From NCBI RefSeq assembly GCF_051859025.1, contig NZ_JBHYGL010000004.1, forward strand, positions 95,755 to 159,754: a stretch of DNA of 64,000 bases, read 5' to 3'. The translations under genes and the position numbers were made by a program. The stretch comes from Falsiroseomonas sp051859025. Its GTDB lineage: Bacteria > Pseudomonadota > Alphaproteobacteria > Acetobacterales > Acetobacteraceae. Every line of letters starts with the position of its first letter. The first letter of the stretch is position 1. The notes below the pieces were generated by a model. That model made no database searches, was not told where the DNA came from, and saw nothing but the letters and a program-made list of their open reading frames with translations. Below are positions 43,553 to 51,872 of this stretch, piece by piece.

Positions 43553-43915
43553 ATGCACACGTCCAGCGCAGCGCCCACCACGACCGTCTACTACGATGGC
43601 GCGTGCCCGATCTGCTCACGCGAGATCGCCCAGTACCGCAAGGTCCAAGGTGCGGAACGGCTCGACTTCGTCGACGTCACAGCGTGCGATGCGAATGGTC
43701 TCGGCCCTGGCCTGTCGCGCGACGCGGCACTGGCGCGCATGCATGTCCGGCGCGCCGACGGCAGTCTGGCGTCCGGTGCCGCCGCCTTTGCCGAAATCTG
43801 GCAGCAGCTCCCGAAGCTCGCATGGGCCGGGCGGCTCGCAGCATCGCCGGTCGTGCTTCCCGTCCTCGAGCTAGGATATCGCCTCTTCCTGCGCGTCCGC
43901 CGCCTCTGGCGGTGA
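43553..43915 (+). CDS. DCC-family thiol-disulfide oxidoreductase-like protein
   Basis: 120 residues from the ATG at 43553. The signature VYYDGACPICSREIAQYRK contains the DCC-type CxxC; it is followed by LDFVDVTACDANGLGPGLSR and MHVRRADGSLASGAAAFAEI. The C-terminus (LELGYRLFLRVRRLWR) is typical. These proteins have a thioredoxin-like fold. It is the only rightward gene between two leftward phage genes, so it looks like a cargo insertion; the methyltransferase gene converges on it with a four-base gap. Confidence 0.85.
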   Translation: MHTSSAAPTTTVYYDGACPICSREIAQYRKVQGAERLDFVDVTACDANGLGPGLSRDAALARMHVRRADGSLASGAAAFAEIWQQLPKLAWAGRLAASPVVLPVLELGYRLFLRVRRLWR

Positions 43916-43919
43916 CAAG

Positions 43920-45164
43920 CTACGTCGAGGCGGCAGCCCGGCACGACGCGATGTCCGCGAAGACCCGCTCGTCACCCTCCAGCACAGCCGCCTCGCTGGT
44001 CGTCTCCTGCCAGCGCCGCACGATGACATCGGCATAGGCGGGGTCGATCTCCAGCAGCACGGCGCGCCTGCCGGTGCGCTCCGCTGCGATCAGGGTCGTG
44101 CCGGAGCCACCGAAGCAGTCCAGCACGGTGTCGCGCGGCTTGCTGCTGTTGCGGATGGCCCGCTCCACCAGCGCCACCGGCTTCATGGTGGGATGCAGGT
44201 CGTTCCGCGCCGGCTTGTCGAAGTGCCAGACGTTCCCTTGGTCGCGAGCGCCGCACCAGTAGTGCTGCGCGCCGGCCTTCCATCCGTAGAGCATCGCCTC
44301 GAACTGCTGGTGGTAGTCGGCGCGGCCGAGGGCGAAGGTGTTCTTCGCCCAGATGATGGTGCTGGACCACTTGCCGCCCGCCTCCTGCCAGACGCGATGC
44401 AGCGTCGGCCATTCGGAGGAGGACATGCAGACGTAGCAGGCGCCCTTGGTCACGGAGAGCAGGTTGGCCAGCGCGGGGCGCAGGAACTCCGGAAAGCCGC
44501 CGCCGAGCGCGTCATTGGCGATGGTCATCTTCGCCGCCGTGCCGCCCTCGTAGGCGACATTGTAGGGCGGATCCACGAAGCCCATGTCGGCCAGGTGACC
44601 GGCACCGAGGGCGCGCTGCACGTCCTCGATCTTGGTGGCATCGCCACAGAGCAGCCGGTGCTCGCCGCAGCGCCACAGATCACCGGTCCGGCTGACGGGC
44701 AACACGGGCGGTGGCGGGGCGTCATCGGCATCATCGTCGAGACCGGCATCGGCCGCGGCCAACAGCCGGTCGAGCTCCATGCCGGAGAAACCGAGCACGT
44801 CCAGGTCGACCACCGCCTCGTCCCTGATGCGCGCAATCTCGGCGGCCAGCAGCGCCTCGTCCCAGCCGGAGTTCAGCGCGATCTGGTTGTCCGTTAGGCG
44901 GAGGGCACGCGCCTGGGCGGGAGAGAGATGGCCCAGTCGCAGCACCGGTACGGAGGCGAGCCTGAGCTGCTTCGCCGCCATGACGCGGCCGTGGCCGGCA
45001 ATGAGCACGCCTTCGGCGTCGACCAGCACTGGATTCACGAAGCCGAACTCGGCGATGGAGGCAGCGATCTGCGCCACCTGGGATGGCGAGTGCGTCCGCG
45101 CGTTCTCGGCATAGGGGACCAGCGCTGCGACCGGCAGCGTGGAGACAGCGAGATCAGGCAGCAT
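43920..45164 (-). CDS. ParB-domain DNA methyltransferase, DPPY type
   Basis: 414 residues from the ATG at 45164, with AGGAGGT eight bases upstream and an 11-base overlap with the preceding gene. The N-terminal ParB/Srx-like domain has VPYAENARTHSPSQVAQIAA and VLIAGHGRVMAAKQL. The methyltransferase follows, with catalytic VDPPYNVAYEGG and SAM motif LDCFGGSGTTLIAAERTGR. DPPY with a C-terminal FxGxG is the beta-class order used by N6-adenine or N4-cytosine enzymes. Probably a phage orphan methylase for anti-restriction or regulation. Paralogous to the next gene. Confidence 0.88.
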   Translation of the reverse strand: MLPDLAVSTLPVAALVPYAENARTHSPSQVAQIAASIAEFGFVNPVLVDAEGVLIAGHGRVMAAKQLRLASVPVLRLGHLSPAQARALRLTDNQIALNSGWDEALLAAEIARIRDEAVVDLDVLGFSGMELDRLLAAADAGLDDDADDAPPPPVLPVSRTGDLWRCGEHRLLCGDATKIEDVQRALGAGHLADMGFVDPPYNVAYEGGTAAKMTIANDALGGGFPEFLRPALANLLSVTKGACYVCMSSSEWPTLHRVWQEAGGKWSSTIIWAKNTFALGRADYHQQFEAMLYGWKAGAQHYWCGARDQGNVWHFDKPARNDLHPTMKPVALVERAIRNSSKPRDTVLDCFGGSGTTLIAAERTGRRAVLLEIDPAYADVIVRRWQETTSEAAVLEGDERVFADIASCRAAAST

Positions 45165-46626
45165 TCGCGGTGACCTCCTGCCTCGCTGCGGCGACCGCGT
45201 CGTAATCGCGCCCGTCATCGGCCAGCGTCACCGGCATGTCCGGGTGCAGCATCCTCCACCGCGCCACGGCCAGGTCGACATAGGCCGGCGCCAGCTCGAT
45301 CGCCCGCACGCGGCGACCGGTGCGCTGGCCGGCGATGATGGTGGTGCCAGCGCCAGCGAAAGGCTCGAACACCACGTCGCCCTCATCGGCATAGGCACGC
45401 ATCACGAAGTCAGGCAGCGCGACCGGAAACACCGCGGGATGCTCTGTCTCGATGCCGCGGGCCTTGTGCCGCGTGATGCGCAGCACGTTGTCCGGGATCC
45501 GGGTTTCCTGGACGCCTTGGCCGGCGTGCTGCCATTCGCCGACGGTGCCGTCCTTCGCGCGCAACCCACCCTTCTCCGAGTTGACGTGCCCCGCCCAGCG
45601 GCAGGGGATGATCTTGTTCGGGCGGCGGGCCTCACGATTGAAGTGGAACAGGAGCTCGAAGGCGGGCGACAGCCGCCCGTTCCAGTCGCCCGGCAGGCCC
45701 GGCCCCTGGTCCCAGGTGTAGAGCCCGAAGCGGCGCCAACCGCGGGCGCGCATCCAGTCGAGCCAGCCGGACCAATAGGGCTGCCACTCATTGTCGCGAT
45801 GGATCAGCCCAAGGTTCACCAGCACCTGGCCATCGGGTCGCATGACCGCGTCGAGATGCTGGAACACACCCTGCATCAGCGCATCCCAATCCGTGACGCC
45901 GCCGGTGGTGTAGTCCCGCTGGTTCCCATAGGGCGGGGAGGTGAACAACAGCGCCGCACGGTCATCGCCCATGACGCGCGCCACGCTGGCGGCGTCGGTG
46001 CTGTCGCCGCAGAGCAAGCGGTGCTCGCCGAGCAGCCAGAGATCGCCCGGTCGGGTGACGGCCTGGCGCGGCGGCTCCGGATCGGCATCGGCGGGATCGT
46101 CCGCCGGCTCCTCCCCGTTGCCCGCCGCGCCAGTCGCGCCGCCCCCCTCGGCGGGATCCGCGGACAGAGCCTCGGGCGCGTCGCCGTCGGACACGGCATC
46201 TCCAGCCGCCGCGAGGATGTCCGCGAGCTCATCCGCCGAGAAGCCTAGCGCGCCGAGGTCGATCTCCTGCGTCGCCTGCACCGCGGCGAGCGCATCGCGC
46301 AGCAGCGCCTGGTCCCAAGTCGCGTTCTCCGCGATACGATTGTCGGCGAGCCGCAGCGCCTCCTTCTGCGCCGCGGACAGATGCCGCAGCACGATCGTCG
46401 GCACTTTGGCCATGCCGAGCGCGGACGCCGCCTCAAGCCGACCGTGGCCGGCGATCAGCACGCCGTCCTCGTCCACCAGCAGCGGGTTGGTGAAGCCGAA
46501 GGCCAGCATGCTGGCCTTGATCTGCTCCAGCTGCTCGGCGCTGTGGACGCGAGCATTGCCGGCATGCGGGCGCAGCTCCGCCACCGGACGCAGCAGGATC
46601 TTCGCCGCCATCCAGGGGAGCGTCAT
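45154..46626 (-). CDS. ParB-domain DNA methyltransferase, SPPY type
   Basis: 490 residues from the ATG at 46626. The same two-part layout as its neighbour: LRPHAGNARVHSAEQLEQIK and VLIAGHGRLEAASALGMAKV, then an acidic linker (about 165-215), then catalytic LLFTSPPYGNQRDY and SAM motif FEPFAGAGTTIIAGQRTGRR. SPPY is usual for N4-cytosine methylases, in contrast to DPPY in the adjacent paralogue. The operon promoter is probably in the repeat-bearing region just upstream. Confidence 0.88.
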   Translation of the reverse strand: MTLPWMAAKILLRPVAELRPHAGNARVHSAEQLEQIKASMLAFGFTNPLLVDEDGVLIAGHGRLEAASALGMAKVPTIVLRHLSAAQKEALRLADNRIAENATWDQALLRDALAAVQATQEIDLGALGFSADELADILAAAGDAVSDGDAPEALSADPAEGGGATGAAGNGEEPADDPADADPEPPRQAVTRPGDLWLLGEHRLLCGDSTDAASVARVMGDDRAALLFTSPPYGNQRDYTTGGVTDWDALMQGVFQHLDAVMRPDGQVLVNLGLIHRDNEWQPYWSGWLDWMRARGWRRFGLYTWDQGPGLPGDWNGRLSPAFELLFHFNREARRPNKIIPCRWAGHVNSEKGGLRAKDGTVGEWQHAGQGVQETRIPDNVLRITRHKARGIETEHPAVFPVALPDFVMRAYADEGDVVFEPFAGAGTTIIAGQRTGRRVRAIELAPAYVDLAVARWRMLHPDMPVTLADDGRDYDAVAAARQEVTANAA

Positions 46627-46651
46627 CGGGCCATCCAGATTTCGGAGTGGG

Positions 46652-46737
46652 TGCAAACTATGCCGCCGCGAGTGCAAACCGTGCGCGGCATGGTTTGCGG
46701 GCTATCTGGCTGATCGCACGGGGAAAGGGCTGCAAAC
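46652..46737. promoter_or_regulatory. Cluster of TGCAAAC repeats upstream of the methyltransferase operon
   Basis: TGCAAAC occurs at 46652-46658, 46673-46679 and 46731-46737. The inverse GGTTTGC is at 46692-46698, forming an inverted repeat with GCAAACC at 46674-46680 (spacing 11). This arrangement begins 25 bases upstream of the leftward methyltransferase start and suggests regulator-binding sites. No regulator gene is adjacent. Confidence 0.45.
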
Positions 46738-47141
46738 TGCAACCCTGTTTTATGGCCTGACGCTAGCGATGTTGCGCGCTTCCGCCCCCCGCATACAGCG
46801 GGGCCGGGAAGGAACCATCGGCTCGAGAGCCACTGTCTCGTCTGAGCGACGCTGCGGCTCTTGAGCCGCGCTGCGGTCGCACCCTTTCCAGGTGTCCAGA
46901 TGATACGCCGTGTGGATTTCAGTGCGCAACGCGACAATCTTTCGCTGCGCTACTCAATTTCGCTTTCTGCGTCAGCCTTGGCAGTCTTTGCTGATTGCTC
47001 CACACGCGCGTATCCGGTCCGAACGCAACGATCCCACGTTCAGCCGGCCGAGCGCCGTTCACCGTCCCCCGAAACACCAGGAGGTTGCAGAAGGGCATTG
47101 ACTAACTTAAGGGGCATCATCAGCGACATGAGCCACCTTAA
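46738..47141. other. Gap upstream of the trypsin-like gene
   Basis: About 400 bases of lower GC than the flanking phage genes, with no convincing coding frame. It should contain the promoter of the rightward protease gene. A short frame ending just after 47142 has no family match and looks non-coding. Confidence 0.4.
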
Positions 47142-47750
47142 ATGCCCCTTCCCCTGAACTCGCTGTTTCAAGTTCTCTTCAAGGTAAAGGCCGGAAACGG
47201 CAATCACGAAGAAGACTGGAGTACGGCATTTAGTGTGGTCTATCAGAATAATCCGGTTCTCGTGACTACGCGGCATACGTTCATGAAGGCAAAATTGGGA
47301 CCGCTCCTACCTATAGCTATACGGACGGAGGGTGAGGATTGGACGCTGCCTCCTGTTGACATCCAGGTAGTGGCTCATCCAGTAGCCGACTTATGCATGC
47401 TTCTGGCCCCAAATGGGTATGGCAGGGCGCTCAATCCCATGACGGTCCTCGATCTCCAAAAGCTGCCTGCAGGTGATTCACTGGAGGTCCAAGGCTTTCC
47501 AGGGCAAACTAGGTACAATATTGTACTGCCGGCTCCTTTGAAATTCTCGGGCACTTTAAAAGGTGCTCCATCTACCCGAACCATAGGACGGCATCGTCTA
47601 GTCACGGCCATGACAAATTTACCAGAACAGCATGGACTTTCCGGTTCGCCGATTGTCGCAACCAATAGCGGTGGCGTCGTGGGTGTGTACTCATCTGGGT
47701 TTGGAAGCGGAGCGATTATTGCGGACGCTTCGCAAATCGCTGAACTCTGA
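47142..47750 (+). CDS. Trypsin-like serine protease domain protein, low-GC cargo
   Basis: 202 residues with a chymotrypsin-fold triad: VLVTTRHTF (His), HPVADLCML (Asp) and EQHGLSGSPIVATNSGGVVG (Ser in GxSGSP). There is no signal peptide, so it is probably cytoplasmic. Base composition is near 50% GC, far below the phage genes on each side, and it is transcribed against them: clear signs of recent acquisition. Cytoplasmic trypsin-like domains occur in antiphage systems as effectors or sensors, but no partner gene is adjacent. Confidence 0.8.
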   Translation: MPLPLNSLFQVLFKVKAGNGNHEEDWSTAFSVVYQNNPVLVTTRHTFMKAKLGPLLPIAIRTEGEDWTLPPVDIQVVAHPVADLCMLLAPNGYGRALNPMTVLDLQKLPAGDSLEVQGFPGQTRYNIVLPAPLKFSGTLKGAPSTRTIGRHRLVTAMTNLPEQHGLSGSPIVATNSGGVVGVYSSGFGSGAIIADASQIAEL

Positions 47751-47832
47751 CGCCTACCCGCGGTGGAGCCTGTCGGCTAACAACCTAAGCGGCCCATTCG
47801 CAACGCCCACAACATTTATGCCATGGGTGGCC

Positions 47833-48381
47833 TCACGCCGCCCTTGTCCGCGGCACGAGCCCGAAGTGCCCCGCCAGCACGCTGAGCGTCGCCACCAGCA
47901 TGCCCTGCGCCTGCGGCGGCGCGACGGGGCGTCCGCCCCATCCCTGGCGCATCGCCCACTCCCGCACGGACATCTCCAGGCCGACGACGTGCCACGCGCA
48001 GGAGCCGGCTGCGCTGTCATGGCCGCCGAGGGCATCTAGGGCCGCCCCGATCTTGCGGCGTGCGTCCATGTGATGGTCGGACAGGGTGTCGGCGGTCTGG
48101 CCTGGCAGGCGGACCAGCACCGACTTCGACATGCCATCCAGGGCGGCGCTGCGGAACAGGGCGCGGAAGTAGCCGCCAGCGTCGTGCATCTGCTGGGTGA
48201 TCGTCCCGTTCGCCAGCATCATGCCTAGCGTGTCCACGGCGCGACGATGCTGCACTGGGCTGCCCGTCTCCGGATCGGCGTCGCGGATCGGGTCCGAGAA
48301 GCCGCCATGCTGGAGCCGCCACTTCGAGGGGCCCATCGATTCCTTCTGCTTCGTGGTCTTCGCCTTCCGCTTACCGGCCAT
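47833..48381 (-). CDS. Phage protein with DUF6456-like C-terminal pattern
   Basis: 182 residues, basic at the N-terminus (MAGKRKAKTTKQKESMGPSK), then RRAVDTLGMMLANGTITQQM. A helical C-terminus follows (CAWHVVGLEMSVREWAMRQG, MLVATLSVLAGHFGLV) whose WxVxG...L..HxGL arrangement recalls DUF6456 proteins. Such proteins sit near the end of early operons, where antiterminator-like regulators are found; this role is inferred. The start overlaps the preceding stop (ATGGCCGGTAA). Confidence 0.6.
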   Translation of the reverse strand: MAGKRKAKTTKQKESMGPSKWRLQHGGFSDPIRDADPETGSPVQHRRAVDTLGMMLANGTITQQMHDAGGYFRALFRSAALDGMSKSVLVRLPGQTADTLSDHHMDARRKIGAALDALGGHDSAAGSCAWHVVGLEMSVREWAMRQGWGGRPVAPPQAQGMLVATLSVLAGHFGLVPRTRAA

Positions 48382-48601
48382 GAGTCTTCTCCTGCTGCCG
48401 TGGGCCCCAGCGGCGCACGGCTTCGTTCTGGATTGCCTGGCGCAGCCAGGGATCGGTGATGTCCTCGAGGTGCAGCGACACGACGCCCTGCTGCAGCCAT
48501 ACCCGGCGGCGCAGCATCTCCATCTCGGGCACGGTGGTTGCGCTGCGGCTTCCGCGATCGAGGGACGAGCGGGGCGGCACGGGCGCGCCAGGCATGGTCA
48601 T
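48371..48601 (-). CDS. Small phage protein, unknown
   Basis: 76 residues from the ATG at 48601; a GTG at 48610 would add three. Sequence features: ATTVPEMEMLRRRVWLQQGV, SLHLEDITDPWLRQAIQNEA, and a basic C-terminus. No family recognised. The 11-base overlap with the next gene supports translational coupling. Confidence 0.6.
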   Translation of the reverse strand: MTMPGAPVPPRSSLDRGSRSATTVPEMEMLRRRVWLQQGVVSLHLEDITDPWLRQAIQNEAVRRWGPRQQEKTHGR

Positions 48602-48624
48602 GCCTGCCACCCCCGACCGCGCCC

Positions 48625-48826
48625 TTGAAGAGTGGTGAAGAGTCGAGGGGGTGAGATGGGTCTAACCATCTGATTAATATACGTATTCAATTCTTCAAAC
48701 TCTTCAAAGGGTCTCTCTCCCCCGCACGCCCGCCCGGACGTCTGCATACGCCCGCGTGAAGAGTTGAATTGTTGAAGAGTCCCGTTTTCTGCGGGTTTGC
48801 GCGCGTCATGCAGCATCACTCTTCAA
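48625..48826. repeat. Iteron-like array of TTGAAGAGT repeats, candidate phage origin
   Basis: The 9-mer TTGAAGAGT or a near variant occurs at 48625-48633, 48636-48643 (TGAAGAGT), 48757-48764 and 48772-48780. It occurs inverted (ACTCTTCAA) at 48690-48698 (one mismatch), 48699-48707 and 48818-48826. Between them is an AT-rich segment, 48670-48692, unusual in this genome. The array lies directly downstream of the primase-polymerase gene, a common place for a replication origin, and its last copy is inside that gene's 3' end. Confidence 0.6.
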
Positions 48827-51124
48827 GCCCTCCTGCGGTTCGGTGGCGATGATCCAGCTGGTGCCGGGGCCCGACGCGTTCTGCGTGACCTCGATCGCGA
48901 TCTGCTTGCTGTCGAGCAGCGTGGCGATGGCGTCCTCCCGCTCGGCCTTCGAGAGGAACTGCGTCTTCCGGACGAAGGCGCTGCGGCTGATCCGGCCAGC
49001 CTTGCGGATCACCTCGAGGACCTTCTTGATGCGGGAATGCGCTGGCGTGTCGGCGACGAGACGCTCGGCTTCGCGCAGCAGCGTGCCGATGCAGTGATCG
49101 ACCAGCGCCGAGGCCCAGGTGACGTCGCGGGCCTCGGTGATGGGCCGGGCGGGTTCACGACTGACGGCAGCGATCATCGCCAGCTTCGCCGCGTTCTCGG
49201 CATATCGGCCGAAGAGCGCGGTGGCGTAGGTGCCACGGTGCGACCGCAGGAGATCGGTGGCCTCACGCCGCACGCGAGCCATGGCCGCCTCGGCATCCGC
49301 GGTCAGCGGCACGGTGTAGGCATGGATCGGCGCAGAGGATTCCATGGCATCGGCGATGTTCCCGCCATGGCTGTGGCCGGGCACGCCGCGGGCGATATCC
49401 TGCAGGGCCGCGACCAGATCGGCCGGCGGATCCATCGGCGCCGGCGTCTCATTGCGCTCCGGGTAGTCGTCGTCCGTCAGGAACACCAGGAAGCGCGCGA
49501 TGGAGCCGTCCGCCAACGCGCCACCTTCCAGCGCCGTCCACAGCGGGCCCGGGACGGTGACACCCCAGATGCAGGCGCAGGGCTGCTCGATGGTGACGCG
49601 CGGCCGCGCCTTCTGGTCGGCGTATTCGGCGCCGATGTATGGCTCGGCGGCTGAGGTGTAGAGCTTCGTCAGCTCCGACCAGATGGCCGCCTTATGCGCC
49701 GGCGCGCGCTGGTTCAGGACCAGCTTCAGGAACTGGCCGAATTCGTCCACCTGGAACAGGCGGGCGGGATGGCGCTGCAGCGACGTGAGCAGCCCCGCCG
49801 AGGAGGCGAGATCCTCGCCGCCGAGGTACCGATCGAGGCCGGCCGCATAGATTGCCCGCTTCGCGCATCGCCGAGCATGGTCCTTCCCGCCGCCACTGTC
49901 GGCGATGCCGATGGCGTAGACGTTGCTGCGCAGGTCGGTCGGCGTGCGATACCGGCGGCCGGCGATGGCGCCGACCAGGCAAATGGCGGCGCCAAGCGAG
50001 AGTAACGGCTGTGGGCTGACGGCGCTGGCGGTGGCGTAGTCCAGGAACATGCGCAGCGCGCCATCCACCTGCAGCAGATCGGGCGGGACGCGATAGGGCT
50101 TCGGCGGCGGTGCGATCGGCAGCGGCGTGACCGCGACCTTTGCCAGCAGCCGCGCCGCAGGATGCGGCTGTGACGCCTGCTCCGCCGCCGTGCCGTTCAG
50201 CGTCAGGGCGGGATCCGGCACCCAGCCGCGCTGTTCGGCCAGCCAGTAGATTTTCCCCGCGCCGACGCTGTGGGGCCGCAGCGAGGCCCAGCGCCGCTCG
50301 GGGGTGTCGGATCGACCCGACTTGCCCGACTTCCCGGACCGCCGAGACCAGTCGAGCCAGAGGTCGCGCCCCTCCTCGCCGATCGCGGCCTTGATGGCGG
50401 CGCCGACGGTGATCCACTCGTTGCCCGGCAGGTCGTCGTTCGGCAGCCAAGCCAGCGCCGCGGCGATGGCGTCCCGCGTGCCCTTCGGGTCGCTCGGGCC
50501 GCGCCAGGTGCTGGTCGGTACGTCCGCCAGGATCGAATTGACCCGAACCTCGTCGGGGACGAGCTGCCAGGCAGCGTCCAGGAATGCCGTGCAAGCGGCC
50601 TCGTCCACGACCGGCAGCCGGGACAGTGGCAGTTCCACCAAGCTGTCCTCCGGCCATTCATACGGGCGGCCGGTATCGGGGTGGACGGCATAGGCGACGA
50701 ATTGCTGGCCGCGCGCCAGCAGCTCGAGGGGGTGGCGCTTCCGGCCGGCGAAGGGCGCCGCGGCGCGATAGACCAGCAGCCGCTTCGGGGCGCGGCCGAT
50801 GCGCAGGCAGGGGGTGTCGCCCAGCATGGAGGTGGCGAGCTCGGCGATCTGGATGGCCAGCGCGCCATCCAGGATGTCGATGTCGATGCCGACCACGGCG
50901 CCCGTGGCGATGCCCACGCCGCAGCCCGGCCAGCGGCGCCAGATGTCCACCTCGAAGGATTTCGTCGGCCGGTCGCAGTGACGCGCCCAATCGGGATAGG
51001 GCGACCATTCCCCGCCCGTGAAGCGTCCCGGCACCTTGGTGCCCGGCATGATGGGGATGATGGAATAGCCATTGTCGACCAGGCGCTCGCCGTAGTCCGC
51101 CATGAAGGAGGGAGCATCCGTCAT
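48806..51124 (-). CDS. Primase-polymerase with C-terminal DUF3987-like ATPase
   Basis: 772 residues. The N-terminal ~200 residues are a bifunctional primase/polymerase domain: PIMPGTKVPGRFTGGEW, IATGAVVGIDIDILDG (catalytic acidic residues), and GRAPKRLLVYRAA. A PriCT-like region follows (AAALAWLPNDDLPGNEWITV). The rest is a P-loop ATPase-like part with GIADSGGGKDHARRCAK, where the usual Ser/Thr after Lys is Asp, and FQVDEFGQFLKLVL. It should make primers and perhaps unwind DNA at the phage origin. ATGA overlap with the next gene. Confidence 0.88.
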   Translation of the reverse strand: MTDAPSFMADYGERLVDNGYSIIPIMPGTKVPGRFTGGEWSPYPDWARHCDRPTKSFEVDIWRRWPGCGVGIATGAVVGIDIDILDGALAIQIAELATSMLGDTPCLRIGRAPKRLLVYRAAAPFAGRKRHPLELLARGQQFVAYAVHPDTGRPYEWPEDSLVELPLSRLPVVDEAACTAFLDAAWQLVPDEVRVNSILADVPTSTWRGPSDPKGTRDAIAAALAWLPNDDLPGNEWITVGAAIKAAIGEEGRDLWLDWSRRSGKSGKSGRSDTPERRWASLRPHSVGAGKIYWLAEQRGWVPDPALTLNGTAAEQASQPHPAARLLAKVAVTPLPIAPPPKPYRVPPDLLQVDGALRMFLDYATASAVSPQPLLSLGAAICLVGAIAGRRYRTPTDLRSNVYAIGIADSGGGKDHARRCAKRAIYAAGLDRYLGGEDLASSAGLLTSLQRHPARLFQVDEFGQFLKLVLNQRAPAHKAAIWSELTKLYTSAAEPYIGAEYADQKARPRVTIEQPCACIWGVTVPGPLWTALEGGALADGSIARFLVFLTDDDYPERNETPAPMDPPADLVAALQDIARGVPGHSHGGNIADAMESSAPIHAYTVPLTADAEAAMARVRREATDLLRSHRGTYATALFGRYAENAAKLAMIAAVSREPARPITEARDVTWASALVDHCIGTLLREAERLVADTPAHSRIKKVLEVIRKAGRISRSAFVRKTQFLSKAEREDAIATLLDSKQIAIEVTQNASGPGTSWIIATEPQEGLKSDAA

Positions 51125-51522
51125 TCGCCACCTCCTTCCTGCGCGGCAATGGCCGCGTCGCAGGCGCGCTCCAGCCGCAGGATCTCGGGATAGAGCGCCG
51201 CAATCTGCTCGGCAGCGCGCTGGAGCGCCTGGCGCGCCCGCTCCAGTTCGGCGTGGATCCCGCGCGCGGGGCCACGAATGTCTGATGCGAGGTCGCCAAG
51301 GTGGTGCGCAGCCCTGGCCCAGGGCGGTTGCTTCGCGCGTGGACCATACGGTTTGCGCGGCGCAGGGGTGACCTTGGTCGCGAGGCCGGCCCGGACCTTT
51401 TCGATGTCCCAGGCGCCACTCGGCTCACGCGCGATCCGTCCGGCGCGTTCAGCCTTCTGGTTCGCGGTGTGCGAGACGCCGAGCCGGCGCGCCACCTCTC
51501 GGGCAGAGGTAACGCTGCTCAT
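51121..51522 (-). CDS. Small winged-helix DNA-binding protein, paralogous to terminase small subunit N-terminus
   Basis: 133 residues. The first 45 residues (SAREVARRLGVSHTANQKAE, GRIAREPSGAWDIEKVRAGL) parallel those of the terminase small subunit almost residue for residue. The C-terminal half is a coiled coil (ELERARQALQRAAEQIAALY) without the terminase-type domain. A second regulator or origin-binding protein is plausible, given the iteron array beyond the primase gene. ATGA overlaps on both sides tie it to the replication operon. Confidence 0.72.
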   Translation of the reverse strand: MSSVTSAREVARRLGVSHTANQKAERAGRIAREPSGAWDIEKVRAGLATKVTPAPRKPYGPRAKQPPWARAAHHLGDLASDIRGPARGIHAELERARQALQRAAEQIAALYPEILRLERACDAAIAAQEGGGE

Positions 51523-51872
51523 TGGCAACCACCCGCGGCGAGCGGCGGCGCGGAGTGCCGGCCCTGATCCAGCCGGCGCGCAAGCTCGTCCTGGTAGGCG
51601 GTGATGATCACCTCCAGCAGCGTCAGCCATTCCGCCTCGGTCAGCACAGCGAGGTCGGTCTTGCCGATGCTCTCCAGGTACTCACCCGCCATGGGGCTGG
51701 CCGCCGCGATCGCGGCAATCTCGTGCTCGTCGGGATCAACCACGCCCCACCTCCGGCAGAGAGCGCTCATGCAGCGCATGGAACAGGCGGGCAGCGGCTC
51801 GGACGTCCGGACTCGCGGATCGAACCAGCCGAAGCCGCGGGCGGTGCGGAGGCGACATGCGGCGCATCTCAC
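51519..51872 (-). CDS. DUF6511-type protein with N-terminal zinc-binding cysteines
   Basis: 117 residues from a GTG overlapping the helicase stop as GTGA. The N-terminus RCAACRLRTARGFGWFDPR and PACSMRCMSALCRRWG holds a CxxC plus further Cys pair, characteristic of DUF6511. A helical C-terminus follows (GEYLESIGKTDLAVLTEAEW). Starting at the internal ATG at 51779 would lose the first Cys pair, so the GTG start is preferred. Function unknown; part of the replication operon. Confidence 0.75.
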   Translation of the reverse strand: MRCAACRLRTARGFGWFDPRVRTSEPLPACSMRCMSALCRRWGVVDPDEHEIAAIAAASPMAGEYLESIGKTDLAVLTEAEWLTLLEVIITAYQDELARRLDQGRHSAPPLAAGGCQ

